Positions 35,301 to 43,831 of a stretch of DNA of 64,000 nucleotides are shown in pieces; the stretch's first letter is position 1; every line of letters starts with the position of its first letter. The position numbers were made by a program, and so were the translations under genes. The stretch is from Marinomonas primoryensis (lineage in GTDB: Bacteria > Pseudomonadota > Gammaproteobacteria > Pseudomonadales > Marinomonadaceae): assembly GCF_013372285.1 (NCBI RefSeq), contig NZ_CP054301.1:2349001-2413000 (forward strand), in the 5' to 3' direction. The notes under the pieces were generated by a model. That model was not told the DNA's origin and did no database searches. It saw only the letters and a list, made by a program, of their open reading frames with translations.

Positions 35301-35329
35301 TTGCTTTGGCGACTAAAGTAAACTGCTTG

Positions 35330-36649
35330 TTATTGAACGAATTGCTCTGCCCAAAACGCGACAGGCGAAGCGATCAAAATTGTTAGCGCCACACGTTGAT
35401 ACCAAACGATTAACATTTGCTTAATATTCAACGGAATCTCTGTTGATAGGATGCAAGGAATCGACGCGGAGAAAAAGAGTATCGATGAAATAGACACGAC
35501 GCCGACAACAAACTTCACCACAAACACACTTTTTGCTGCGATTAATGCGGGCAAAAACATTTCTGCTAAGCCGGTTGCAGACGCTGTGGCAACCATCATT
35601 GGATCGGGTAATTGAGCAATCCAAGCGAACGGGTAAAACAAATACCCTATCCATTCGAAAACAGGCGTGTATTTCGCTAACAACAAACCACACAAACCGA
35701 CAGACATAATAGATGGCAAAATACTCATCGCCATTAACATGCCTTCTTTAAGGTTTTTTAGAATGTTACGGCCAATAGAATCCGCATTGCTGGCCACTTC
35801 TAAACCTTCCAATAAGGCTTGTTTAAAGCGCGAGTGTTCAAATACTTCGATTTCACGATGCTCTGCTGTGTCATCCATTTTGCTAAGCGGAAATAAACGC
35901 ACCGTGATGGCCGTCACGACGAAGGTGATCAATAACGTAGCCCAGAAAAACACGTTCCAAACCTCCATCAAACCAAGGGTTTTCGCCACAATCACCATGA
36001 AGGTTGCGGATACTGTGGAAAAGCCCGTTGCGATAATCGCTGCCTCTTTTGCTGAATACTGACCCGATTTATACACTCGATTGGTGATCAGCAAACCGAT
36101 GGAGTAACTTCCTACAAAAGACGCTACCGCATCAATCGCTGACTTACCCGGTGTTTTGAAGAGCGGTTTCATGATCGGCTGTAAAAGCACGCCAGCAAAC
36201 TCCAATAATCCATAACCAATTAAGAAGGCTAGAAACACCGCACCAATAGGAACAATCAAACCAACAGGAACCACCAATTTACTAAACAAGAATGGCAGCA
36301 TGTCCTTTTCGAATAAAAACGCAGGACCCATCGATAAAAATGCCATCAAGGCCGTGATAACACCCAATACTTTAAAAATAGACAAGACAGTTTGCGTTTT
36401 GCTTACACGCCATTTCCCCGTTACAAAGGGGTACGCGCCGCCAGCAAGAACGGCCAATACAGCATAAATTTCAGCGGCTTGAGCAAAATCTTTTCTTAGC
36501 CATGAAACGATATGATCCAGTGGAATCGTTTCTTTACCGCCAATGTCGATGGGGACAAAAAAGAAGAAAATACCGATACAGCTATAAACTACCAGCTTCA
36601 AAAGCGATAGCGGTGATAGACCTTTTTGGTTTGAATCTGTTGCATTCAT
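35330..36649 (-). CDS. YjiH-family membrane protein (nucleoside-recognition domain)
   Basis: ATG 36649, behind AGGAAG, gives 439 residues; an upstream ATG has no ribosome-binding site. The protein has about ten hydrophobic helices, with the paired Gate/nucleoside-recognition repeats seen in the YjiH group: FVGSYSIGLLITNRVYKSGQ near residue 190, and IPCILSTEIPLNIKQM near 405. The family's substrate is unknown; some members are thought to move amino acids or nucleosides. It is monocistronic or ends with the next membrane gene. Confidence 0.8.
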   Translation of the reverse strand: MNATDSNQKGLSPLSLLKLVVYSCIGIFFFFVPIDIGGKETIPLDHIVSWLRKDFAQAAEIYAVLAVLAGGAYPFVTGKWRVSKTQTVLSIFKVLGVITALMAFLSMGPAFLFEKDMLPFLFSKLVVPVGLIVPIGAVFLAFLIGYGLLEFAGVLLQPIMKPLFKTPGKSAIDAVASFVGSYSIGLLITNRVYKSGQYSAKEAAIIATGFSTVSATFMVIVAKTLGLMEVWNVFFWATLLITFVVTAITVRLFPLSKMDDTAEHREIEVFEHSRFKQALLEGLEVASNADSIGRNILKNLKEGMLMAMSILPSIMSVGLCGLLLAKYTPVFEWIGYLFYPFAWIAQLPDPMMVATASATGLAEMFLPALIAAKSVFVVKFVVGVVSISSILFFSASIPCILSTEIPLNIKQMLIVWYQRVALTILIASPVAFWAEQFVQ

Positions 36650-36943
36650 ATTGCGACTTCCTATGAGAACGTTATTAATCACTAAGTAAAAAGCAACATA
36701 CATACCAACATGTATATACATTTAAAACATTTGTATGAACACCGCTTTATAAACAGAGATAAATAGAGTTTTGTTTTTATTTTTTAACGCCAACACCGCG
36801 AGAATCGCACAAGTAAAGAGCAAAATAAAGCGTTATGCACTAATAATACACAACAAATATAGACAGCATGCATTGCTGTTGACATGAAGACAGGTGTTGA
36901 AGACTAGGGGATTAAGATAGGTTGTCTATACATAACAAACGAG

Positions 36944-38044
36944 TTAGCCACTTATTTTCTTAATCAGCGCATCATAGTGTGGTAGCAGCTCATTCGCTAA
37001 ATATTGACTAACAAGCGGGGCTTTTTGAGCATTTACAACAAGACGCTGAATTAGGTCAACCGCCGCATTGGCTTCTACCTGTCTATTTTTAATGTCACTT
37101 GAATACAAATATTCGTCGCCAAACAACTCAGGATACACTTGTCGATTGGGCAATACAGGAACACAACCAAGTGCAACCGCTTCAAGAACAGAAAGACCTT
37201 GAAACTCATGCAGTGCGGTAGACAGTACGATGTCGGCTGACGCCAAAAAAGCCAAGTAGTCCACCCTACTTTGAGCAAAGCCAAATTGCGTAATACGATG
37301 TGAGAACTGGGTTTTGATCTGATTAAATTCTTTTGGAATAGAACGAAATTGCTCTCCAAGTATCGCAATTTCATAAGCAACATCGCGACATTCCAGTTCT
37401 TCCAAGATAGCTAGCAATCGATCAGGCCCTTTATCAAACTCCCAACGCGCAGACCACACCAATTTAATGGTCTGTGCCTCTACTGGCGTTCGACTACCGC
37501 TCTTTTCTGGTTGACTCTGAATATCCAGCGGCACAGGCAGTACTTGCGATTTTTGCTCAGTATTGATCAACCAATCTGGTGAAACGTAATCAGGTAGTTT
37601 TTTCAATAATGCTCGTGCACCATCAAAAAAAGAATCTTTATTGAACTGACTATTAAAAACACATAAATCCGCCGCCAAAGCACTGTATAAAGTCACCATT
37701 TGCATTTCGATCAAACCTTGTTGTTTGTCGCTGGCAGGATAGGCAAATTGGTTCTCGTGGAAGTAGAGTAACCAAGGAATATTTTGTAAATCTGGGCAAA
37801 AGGCTTTTAGACCAACACAATCCGTCATCGACGTGGCGACCACCAAATCATAAGGTTGTTCCAGCGTAGATTTGAACCTAGGATCAAAAGCAAAACTCAT
37901 GGCATTGCCTCGAATACGCCAAGCAAAATGTCGAGCAGGTAAAAATAAATAGCTCCAGCGATGCTCACTCAGACCCTTCATTAAGGTGTTTGCCCAAGCC
38001 TTATGGCTGCTCGCCTCATAAGCACTAATCAATAAAATTCGCAC
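36944..38044 (-). CDS. tRNA-queuosine alpha-mannosyltransferase (DUF3524/QTMAN family)
   Basis: The 366-residue glycosyltransferase has an N-terminal DUF3524 domain with ISAYEASSHKAWANTL near residue 7, FLPARHFAWRIRGN near 35, and YFHENQFAYP near 108. The C-terminal GT-B half has LVWSARWEFDKGPDRLL near 200 and LSTALHEFQGLSVLEA near 280. These are the marks of QTMAN, which mannosylates queuosine in tRNA-Asp. Assignment rests on family pattern. It is divergent from the dienelactone-hydrolase-like gene. The QueD-like gene at 8343 may belong to the same modification pathway. Confidence 0.82.
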   Translation of the reverse strand: MRILLISAYEASSHKAWANTLMKGLSEHRWSYLFLPARHFAWRIRGNAMSFAFDPRFKSTLEQPYDLVVATSMTDCVGLKAFCPDLQNIPWLLYFHENQFAYPASDKQQGLIEMQMVTLYSALAADLCVFNSQFNKDSFFDGARALLKKLPDYVSPDWLINTEQKSQVLPVPLDIQSQPEKSGSRTPVEAQTIKLVWSARWEFDKGPDRLLAILEELECRDVAYEIAILGEQFRSIPKEFNQIKTQFSHRITQFGFAQSRVDYLAFLASADIVLSTALHEFQGLSVLEAVALGCVPVLPNRQVYPELFGDEYLYSSDIKNRQVEANAAVDLIQRLVVNAQKAPLVSQYLANELLPHYDALIKKISG

Positions 38045-38188
38045 GTGTTCTTCTCACTTATCTTTTTTGTCGATTTTAAATCGAATGCTTTCAGCCTTTC
38101 CGAAGCACATTATTCACGGCTTACTGCTAGCTCATCTGTCTTGGGTCGAATATCATGTAGGAAAATAACGAATCGTTTAAGGAAAACC

Positions 38189-38932
38189 ATGATCATTCAA
38201 CGACACGATCAAGATATTAACACGCCAACTGGCACCATGCGCTGTACTGTTTATCGCCCTCAAGCCGAAGGTCGCTTTCCTTGTATCTTCTTTTATTCTG
38301 AAATTTTCCAACAAACCTCACCTATCGCTCGTTCAGCCGCGATGATGGCAGGGCATGGTTTTGTGGTTATCGTTCCAGAAGTTTTTCATGAGCTTAATCC
38401 AATTGGTACCGTCTTGGGCTACGATGACGAGGGGAAAGACAAAGGCAATTCCGACAAATTCACTAAAACGCTTGAAGCTCACGACAGCGACACTGTTGCG
38501 ATGATTAGTTACTTTGAACAGGAAGAGTATTGCACAGGCCAATTTGGTGCGATGGGCGTTTGCTTAGGCGGTCATTTGGCGTATCGAGCGGCTTTGAACC
38601 CTTGTATCCAATCGGCTTTTTGCCTGTATGCAACTGACATTCACTCCAACACCATCCCTTGCGAAGAAGATAACGACTCCTTCACTCGTACCAAGGACAT
38701 TCAAGGAGAATTGGTCATGGTGTGGGGTAAGCAAGACCCGCATGTTTCAACACAAGGTCGACAAAAGGTATATCAACAATTGATCGATACGGATCGCTTA
38801 TTTACGTGGCATGAGTTTAACGGTCAACATGCGTTCATGCGAGACGAAGGCGATCGTTACGACCCAGCCCTCGCTTTAGAATGCTATAACAAGGCGGTTG
38901 CCCTGTTTCATAGCACGCTACACAAAGCCTGA
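38189..38932 (+). CDS. Dienelactone hydrolase family protein
   Basis: ATG 38189 lies behind AAGGAAAA and gives 247 residues; the longer reading to 38045 starts inside the divergent promoter. The alpha/beta fold has nucleophile Cys in GVCLGGHLAYR near residue 123, an acidic residue in WGKQDPHVS near 175-185, and His in NGQHAFMRDEG near 215. This Cys-Asp-His triad is typical of dienelactone hydrolase. Without other catabolic genes nearby, its substrate is unknown. Confidence 0.85.
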   Translation: MIIQRHDQDINTPTGTMRCTVYRPQAEGRFPCIFFYSEIFQQTSPIARSAAMMAGHGFVVIVPEVFHELNPIGTVLGYDDEGKDKGNSDKFTKTLEAHDSDTVAMISYFEQEEYCTGQFGAMGVCLGGHLAYRAALNPCIQSAFCLYATDIHSNTIPCEEDNDSFTRTKDIQGELVMVWGKQDPHVSTQGRQKVYQQLIDTDRLFTWHEFNGQHAFMRDEGDRYDPALALECYNKAVALFHSTLHKA

Positions 38933-38966
38933 TTCGGTAAAACTTACATCAATGTGTGAAGCGAGC

Positions 38967-39521
38967 TTATGACTCGCCTCGCCACATTGGTGTTAACGCG
39001 CATTCGCCCAACTCACCAGAGATCCACATTTCGCTGTCTTGAATCGTGACATTTAGCTGCATAGAGCGCGTACAAATTTTCGCCAAAGCTTGTACTTGTA
39101 CTTCTGAAAACTGCAACACTCGCATGTTATCAAAACGGCTATTTTTGCCTTTATTTTGTTCCCACCAAATATCTGATTTGTCATTATAGTTCACGACCAC
39201 TACTTGTTGAGCACGCCCACAGGCTTTTCGTAAACGCTTTTCATCTGGCTGACCTAGTTCCACCCACAGTAAAATTTCATCGGAATAATTCTTCTGCCAA
39301 AGATCTGGCTCATCTTCTGTGCTAATTCCCTTAGAAAAACCTAACTGTTCACCGCCTTCTTTTTCATCTGCTAACAAAGCAAACGCCGCCAAGCGAACCA
39401 TCATTCGCTCTTCGGTTTCAGAAGGGTGTAATGCCAAGGTTAAATCATAACTTTGGTAATGGTTTCGGTCCATATCAGACACTTGAACCGATGCTTTATA
39501 AACTGTTGCTTTTGTCGCCAT
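38967..39521 (-). CDS. yaeQ: YaeQ family protein
   Basis: ATG 39521 begins MATKATVYKASVQVSDMDR, which matches the YaeQ start exactly, giving 184 residues. LWVELGQPDEKRLRKACGRA near residue 85-105 and VVVVNYND are the other family blocks. YaeQ has a PD-(D/E)XK nuclease-like fold, and was proposed to affect RfaH-dependent expression; the exact role is unsettled. It is on the opposite strand to its neighbour at 38189. Confidence 0.9.
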   Translation of the reverse strand: MATKATVYKASVQVSDMDRNHYQSYDLTLALHPSETEERMMVRLAAFALLADEKEGGEQLGFSKGISTEDEPDLWQKNYSDEILLWVELGQPDEKRLRKACGRAQQVVVVNYNDKSDIWWEQNKGKNSRFDNMRVLQFSEVQVQALAKICTRSMQLNVTIQDSEMWISGELGECALTPMWRGES

Positions 39522-39777
39522 GGGGGGTCTACTACACTGATTAAATACAAAAAAAGGACAATAAAAATCGCGATGAATTGTACAGCAAAAAGCAGCAGCA
39601 ATATCATCACCAGCCAATTGTTTTTATGACAAAAAGAGGCCAGCAAAAAAAACAAAATAAAAAAACATTATTTCGATATAAGCAATTGACATAAGGCATG
39701 AAAAAAGGCTCAATCGAGGAGCTCAAAGAGCAAAAATTACACAATTGAATACCACACAAAGATGAAGGAGAAGACAG

Positions 39778-39873
39778 ATGACTAAACAAACACTGAATCA
39801 TTATGCTTCTTCGATGGCGACTTGCTATTCACGAATTCGCTCAACTTTGTCCACGCGTTCAATGCCTGTGTAA
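39778..39873 (+). CDS. 31-residue small protein before the DUF1127 gene
   Basis: MTKQTLNHYASSM starts at an ATG behind a clear AAGGAGAAG and ends at TAA 39873. It is Ser/Thr/Arg-rich with a small basic C-terminal half (RIRSTLSTRSMPV). A GACCGCG/CGCGGTC hairpin follows within 10 bases (39883-39903). The start, ribosome-binding site and position suggest a translated leader or small protein. Function unknown. Confidence 0.45.
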   Translation: MTKQTLNHYASSMATCYSRIRSTLSTRSMPV

Positions 39874-39882
39874 TTCACTATT

Positions 39883-39903
39883 GACCGCGGAATTTACGCG
39901 GTC
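39883..39903 (+). terminator. Hairpin between the small ORF and the DUF1127 gene
   Basis: GACCGCG-GAATTTA-CGCGGTC is a perfect 7-bp stem with no strong T run, so it may be an attenuator or RNA-stabilising hairpin rather than a terminator. Confidence 0.45.
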
Positions 39904-39959
39904 ACTTCTATAAAAAAGCCTCGTAAGTTCCGCCAATAACACTAATTTGGAGAACATTT

Positions 39960-40175
39960 ATGAGTATCATTGCCCTATTCAACGCAGCCAAAGACTACTT
40001 CGAAACTCGCCGCACCAACCAAGTTTTTCGTCAACTTGACGACCACTACTTAAAAGACATTGGTTTCTATCGTGACAACGGGCACATTCGTCCATTAGCG
40101 GGTAACAAAGACATCGAAAAGACAGTAATAGGAAAGTCTCAAATTCCGCCGGGAGAGCAACCGAGCGACGGATAA
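39960..40175 (+). CDS. DUF1127 (YjiS-like) small protein
   Basis: The 71-residue protein has the DUF1127 core: a positively charged helix YFETRRTNQVFRQLDDHYLKDIGF near residues 13-36, ending in the family's LxDIGxxR-like turn. Longer DUF1127 proteins affect phosphate and RNA metabolism in alphaproteobacteria; the function here is unknown. GGAGAACATT precedes the ATG. It ends with a Pro/Gly-rich tail and is followed by a strong terminator. Confidence 0.8.
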   Translation: MSIIALFNAAKDYFETRRTNQVFRQLDDHYLKDIGFYRDNGHIRPLAGNKDIEKTVIGKSQIPPGEQPSDG

Positions 40176-40235
40176 TTCGATCGTCACCATAGAAGGCTCT
40201 AAAGTGACGGTAAAACACTAGGCTGGATGGCCAAT

Positions 40236-40271
40236 ACGCCTTTCACTACCATGTAGTGAAAGGCGTTTTTA
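40236..40271 (+). terminator. Rho-independent terminator after the DUF1127 gene
   Basis: ACGCCTTTCACTA-CCATG-TAGTGAAAGGCGT is a perfect 13-bp stem with T residues after it. It also faces the convergent end of umuD copy 2. Confidence 0.9.
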
Positions 40272-40287
40272 TTACAATAGATAAATG

Positions 40288-40740
40288 TTAACCACGATCT
40301 AACTGACGAACCACACTGGTCACAACGCCAAATATTTCTAAGCTCGACGTTTCTGATGTGACAACAGGAGCAGCGCTTGCCGCATAGGCTTTGTTTTTAG
40401 GTCGAAGCAGTACATCAGGTTTTAACTCCAATATCATGACCGACATCTTGCCATGCTCATAGGCAATAACAATATCCCCATGGCGAGCCGTTAATGAACG
40501 ATCCGCTACTAACACGTCACCCGTTTGAATATCGACTTTGGCAATCGATTCACCTTGAGCTCGTACAAAAAAGGTCGACGTCGGGTTTTGAATACATAAG
40601 GTATTAAGGTCCAAAGATTTATCTTTAGACGGCTGACTCTTCGGAGAAAGCTTAGCTGACTCCGAGTAAAGAGGAATTCGGATACTGTTTGCCGCAATGA
40701 AAGCAGCAGACTCTGAAGAACCAAGATACGAAACGCGCAT
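40288..40740 (-). CDS. Orphan UmuD-like protein, probably catalytically dead
   Basis: ATG 40740 begins MRVSYLG, aligned with the first UmuD copy; the 150-residue product has Ser65 in GESIA. Compared with that copy, the Ala-Gly cleavage dipeptide is replaced by Ala29-Lys30, and the catalytic Lys is replaced by Met102 (SVMILEL against TVKTLEL). Two residues are also missing in the loop. Self-cleavage should be impossible. No umuC follows. An SOS box lies 14 bases before the start, so it is still probably DNA-damage induced. It may act as a fixed full-length UmuD or as a binding partner. Confidence 0.85.
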   Translation of the reverse strand: MRVSYLGSSESAAFIAANSIRIPLYSESAKLSPKSQPSKDKSLDLNTLCIQNPTSTFFVRAQGESIAKVDIQTGDVLVADRSLTARHGDIVIAYEHGKMSVMILELKPDVLLRPKNKAYAASAAPVVTSETSSLEIFGVVTSVVRQLDRG

Positions 40741-40753
40741 AAAAAAACACTCA

Positions 40754-40773
40754 AACTGTATATCTGTACAGTA
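40754..40773 (-). promoter_or_regulatory. SOS box of the orphan umuD
   Basis: CTGT-ATATCTGT-ACAG at 40756-40771 is a perfect LexA-type box, overlapping a TATACT-like -10 on the minus strand. The layout is the same as at 363-382. Confidence 0.85.
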
Positions 40774-40880
40774 TGATTTAAACACCGCGAATAACCTAGT
40801 AAATTTTAATAAACAAACACAATTAAACGACGATTGAACAGATTAGAAACACCATCATAATGATTCTGTTTAATTAACAC

Positions 40881-41084
40881 TCAAGATATCCTTTCATGAT
40901 CTTGCAGAAGCTCACTTTCAGTTACTTCCCCCTTAGTTACTAACGAGGCTCGCCGTATATATTTGGCAGGGCAACGCTTATGGACATGTAACCAGTTCCA
41001 AACATGAGCTTGTTTCACACCTAACATTCGAGCAAGTGCCGTTTGACTTCCTACAACTACGACTACTTTTGCAATGGCTGACAT
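40881..41084 (-). CDS. Cro/YdaS-like small DNA-binding protein
   Basis: The 67-residue protein has a helix-turn-helix of the YdaS/Cro type: VGSQTALARMLGVKQAHVW near residues 11-29, then CPAKYIRRASLVTKGEVT, the tail shared with many phage Cro-like proteins. It corresponds in position to the 6622-6807 protein. It is divergent from the CI-type repressor at 41168. GGAGG lies before its ATG. The tail is longer and shares little sequence with the first copy, so the DNA site is probably different. Confidence 0.82.
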   Translation of the reverse strand: MSAIAKVVVVVGSQTALARMLGVKQAHVWNWLHVHKRCPAKYIRRASLVTKGEVTESELLQDHERIS

Positions 41085-41106
41085 ATAACCTCCTTAACAA
41101 CCTTTA

Positions 41107-41122
41107 CTGTATATGATAACAG
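41107..41122. promoter_or_regulatory. SOS-type box between cro and CI of cassette 2
   Basis: CTGT-ATATGATA-ACAG is a perfect LexA-type box between the divergent genes. It sits inside a larger imperfect dyad: ACAACCTTTACTGTA (41097-41111) and TACAGATAAAGTTGT (41141-41155), possibly operator half-sites of the repressor. Which protein binds is not known. Confidence 0.6.
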
Positions 41123-41167
41123 TTTTTATTGTTTGTCAAATACAGATAAAGTTGTAATCATTAGGAA

Positions 41168-41815
41168 ATGACTATCGCTGAACGTGTTAAGAAAAAAAGA
41201 ACAGAACTAGGACTAACTCAAGCAGAGTTAGCAAAACGTGTTGGCATTACACAGCAATCGCTGCAAAAAATCGAGGACGGCAGAACACAAAATCCTCGAA
41301 AATTAATAAGCCTATCTAAAGAGATTGGCTGTGACCCTGAGTGGTTATTACTTGGAACGGCGTGCGAAGTTAGAGAAAATCTGTCCAGTTATAACAATGG
41401 CACCCCTTCCCAGCAGTCACTATTAGATAATCAGCGACCTATTATTACCGCTTTGCAAGCAGCGGCATGGCCAGCACACAAAAATCTAAGCAATCATTCG
41501 GAATGGTTAGATTCACCTATTGAGACATCTAGAAATGCATTTTGGCTAACAGTAGTTGGCGACAGCATGACGTCGGTTTCCGGCATTAGTATTCCAGAAG
41601 GATACCTTATCCTTGTTGAACCAAATCAAAACGCCAAAAATGGTGATTTGATTGTTGCCAATACCGAAGGCAACAACGAAGTTACCTTTAAAAAGCTCGT
41701 CATAGACGCAGGTCAAATCTACTTAAAACCATTAAATCCCAATTACCGACCGATTGAAGTATCTAAAAAAGTCAATATTATTGGCGTTGTCAAACAAGCA
41801 AGAGCCCTCTTTTAA
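41168..41815 (+). CDS. CI-type repressor: XRE helix-turn-helix plus S24 domain, copy 2
   Basis: The 215-residue repressor has an XRE domain (LGLTQAELAKRVGITQQSLQKI, shown as LGLTQAELAKRV and GITQQSLQKI near residues 13-35) and an S24 domain with Ser133 in GDSM and Lys175 in TFKKL. Where a CI-like protein should have QAGEW, it has QAAAW (Ala98-Ala99), so the Ala-Gly cleavage bond is absent, as in copy 1. Both copies share the tail TFKKLV-D-AGQ-YLKPLNPNY. It is divergent from cro and followed by csrA copy 2. Confidence 0.85.
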   Translation: MTIAERVKKKRTELGLTQAELAKRVGITQQSLQKIEDGRTQNPRKLISLSKEIGCDPEWLLLGTACEVRENLSSYNNGTPSQQSLLDNQRPIITALQAAAWPAHKNLSNHSEWLDSPIETSRNAFWLTVVGDSMTSVSGISIPEGYLILVEPNQNAKNGDLIVANTEGNNEVTFKKLVIDAGQIYLKPLNPNYRPIEVSKKVNIIGVVKQARALF

Positions 41816-41881
41816 GCCACCCAGCAAGCACAAAACTCCTAGCAAGCCCTAGCTAATTAAGAAATCTTAAACTGTAAATTG

Positions 41882-41909
41882 TTGACAAACTAACAACATA
41901 AACTGTATT
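41882..41909 (+). promoter_or_regulatory. Possible sigma-70 promoter of csrA copy 2
   Basis: TTGACA (41882-41887), 16 bases, then TGTATT (41904-41909). The -35 is perfect and the -10 weak; the start codon is 37 bases further. Confidence 0.45.
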
Positions 41910-41945
41910 TTTAATATCGCCTACAACCAATAAAGGAATGGAATC

Positions 41946-42167
41946 ATGCTCGTAGTCACTCGACGCCCCGGCGAGAAAATCATTATCGGAGACGATACGG
42001 AAATCATGGTGATCAGTGTACAAGGCCCTCAAGTTCGCATTGGCATTAAAGCACCAAAAGATGTGAGCGTTCATCGAGAAGAAATTTATAACCGAATTCA
42101 ATCCTCCCAGGCACAAAAAACGGATCCATCTAATCAAAAAACAAACACTGCGAGCTCGTCGCTGTAA
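41946..42167 (+). CDS. csrA: CsrA-family translational regulator, cassette copy 2
   Basis: The 73-residue CsrA homologue starts [11 protein letters not shown], keeps QVRIGIKAP and [10 protein letters not shown], so the RNA-binding Arg is present. It has a longer, polar C-terminal tail (about 17 residues of Gln/Ser/Thr/Asn) than usual. It keeps the PGE turn that copy 1 has lost. AAGGAATGG precedes the ATG. As in cassette 1 it follows the CI-type repressor and is read in the same direction. It is the better match to canonical CsrA of the two. Confidence 0.9.
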   Translation: MLVVTRRPGEKIIIGDDTEIMVISVQGPQVRIGIKAPKDVSVHREEIYNRIQSSQAQKTDPSNQKTNTASSSL

Positions 42168-42235
42168 AATGGGTCTATACCACCTAGTAAGTTCTGGGAA
42201 GCCCCTCGGTCTGATTGACTTGCGCTTAAATGCAA

Positions 42236-43831
42236 TTAGTAAAAACGACTTGTAACACGGTTACGTCCTGCGTTTTTTGACTCGTACATAGCAAGGTCGG
42301 CGCGCTTGAATGCATCTCCTTCCTCCATTGTATGATTCCAATTAGAAACACCAAGCGAAATAGTAATGGGTCTAGCAATTTGCGGTATCACTTCTTGCGC
42401 CACAAGCACGCGTATTTCTTCGGCTAAGTCTATCGCGTGCTGTGGTTTTTTACCTGGCAGTATTACTATAAACTCCTCCCCACCTGAACGGATTAAAATC
42501 CCCTCATCATTTATTTTTTGACTGACTATTCTGGTAAGAGCTTTAAGCACGTCATCGCCAACATCATGGCCAAACTCATCATTTACGTATTTAAAATGGT
42601 CAATATCAAAGAAAATCACACTAAAGGGCGTCAACTGCGCAACCAAATCTGCAACAAGCTCATCCATTGCACGACGGTTCATCAAACCAGTTAAAGCGTC
42701 TTTTTTTCGATCTTCATCAAACCTAGACACTTTATCATTCAAAAAATCGATTTCCTTCCGAATGACTTTTTTAAGTAAATACGCTTCATAAAACCAAGCT
42801 TTTATTTTGATCGTTCTATCTCGATTTGTTGTACTTTGAGCTAATTGACGAAGGGGCCTAGCAATAAAATAAGCCGAGCCGACAATAAAGGTAAGGATAA
42901 GAATTTGCATAGGGATAGCCTGCTTCATCACTAACCATAGCTGTCTATCTAGCTCCTTCAAGACTGTGGCTCGTGGACTTTGAGCAACAATCCCCCAACC
43001 TGACTCTTTAACATACGCGTAGCCAGTGACCATAGGAACGCCTTTTGAATTAACAACTTCCAACGAGCCACTTTGACCTTTTGTAACGCGATTTATAACC
43101 TCGTTATTGGTTACCTTTTCCCCTATTCGGTTTTTCAATGGATGGTAAATGAGGTCTTTCTGTGGTGATACAACGTAGACATAAGAACCATCCACATAGC
43201 CATGCTGTGAGAGTAAACGATCCAAAAATCGGTTTTCGTGAAGGTAGATAGTTCCCAGCAAGTCACCAATATACTCACCGGTTTTACTAAATATTGGGTG
43301 TGATAAAAAAGAGAGGTAAGTTCCTGTGGGTCCAGTAATAGGACCAATGAATTTCGCTGAGCTATCTTCAAAGTTACTGGTTATAGAATCGCTTAAACGG
43401 CTGCCTTCTAAACCTATGAATTTTGGTGAAATAGATAGAATTACACCATTTCGGTCCAATATAGAGACAGAATTAAAACCTTGACTCATATTTCTAATTT
43501 GGTCTAACCCTGATTGTAATTCAGCAGGTTGAATGACTTTACGCTCTAACATAGGAGCGACAAATACAGCACCAGTGCCCAACTGAGATTTAGCATTTTC
43601 TAAAAAACTCTCTGTCATATGGGCTAACTTCTCCGCATAGACTCGGTTGGATTCTAGTGATACATCTATCAAAAGATTCTTTTGTAATTGATACGTTGAA
43701 TAATATCCATTCCCAATAGTAAATAAGACACCAGAGAGAGAAAGTGACACAATCAAAAACCTAAGTGATAACATAAATTTCAAAATCCCTCTCCACCTTC
43801 GCATAACTATATTCTTTAGGGTCTTACTCAC
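42236..43831 (-). CDS. Membrane diguanylate cyclase with dCACHE sensor domain
   Basis: The 531-residue protein has TM1 near residues 23-45, a periplasmic dCACHE-type domain to about 305, TM2 near 306-326, a short linker helix, and a GGDEF domain from about 365. The active site reads GGEEF (about residue 458), which is catalytically competent. The five-residue-spaced I-site (RxxD) is not present (NDEG), so product inhibition at that site is unlikely. The protein should make cyclic-di-GMP in response to a periplasmic small molecule. It lies in tandem with another such gene and beside csrA copy 2. Confidence 0.9.
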   Translation of the reverse strand: MSKTLKNIVMRRWRGILKFMLSLRFLIVSLSLSGVLFTIGNGYYSTYQLQKNLLIDVSLESNRVYAEKLAHMTESFLENAKSQLGTGAVFVAPMLERKVIQPAELQSGLDQIRNMSQGFNSVSILDRNGVILSISPKFIGLEGSRLSDSITSNFEDSSAKFIGPITGPTGTYLSFLSHPIFSKTGEYIGDLLGTIYLHENRFLDRLLSQHGYVDGSYVYVVSPQKDLIYHPLKNRIGEKVTNNEVINRVTKGQSGSLEVVNSKGVPMVTGYAYVKESGWGIVAQSPRATVLKELDRQLWLVMKQAIPMQILILTFIVGSAYFIARPLRQLAQSTTNRDRTIKIKAWFYEAYLLKKVIRKEIDFLNDKVSRFDEDRKKDALTGLMNRRAMDELVADLVAQLTPFSVIFFDIDHFKYVNDEFGHDVGDDVLKALTRIVSQKINDEGILIRSGGEEFIVILPGKKPQHAIDLAEEIRVLVAQEVIPQIARPITISLGVSNWNHTMEEGDAFKRADLAMYESKNAGRNRVTSRFY

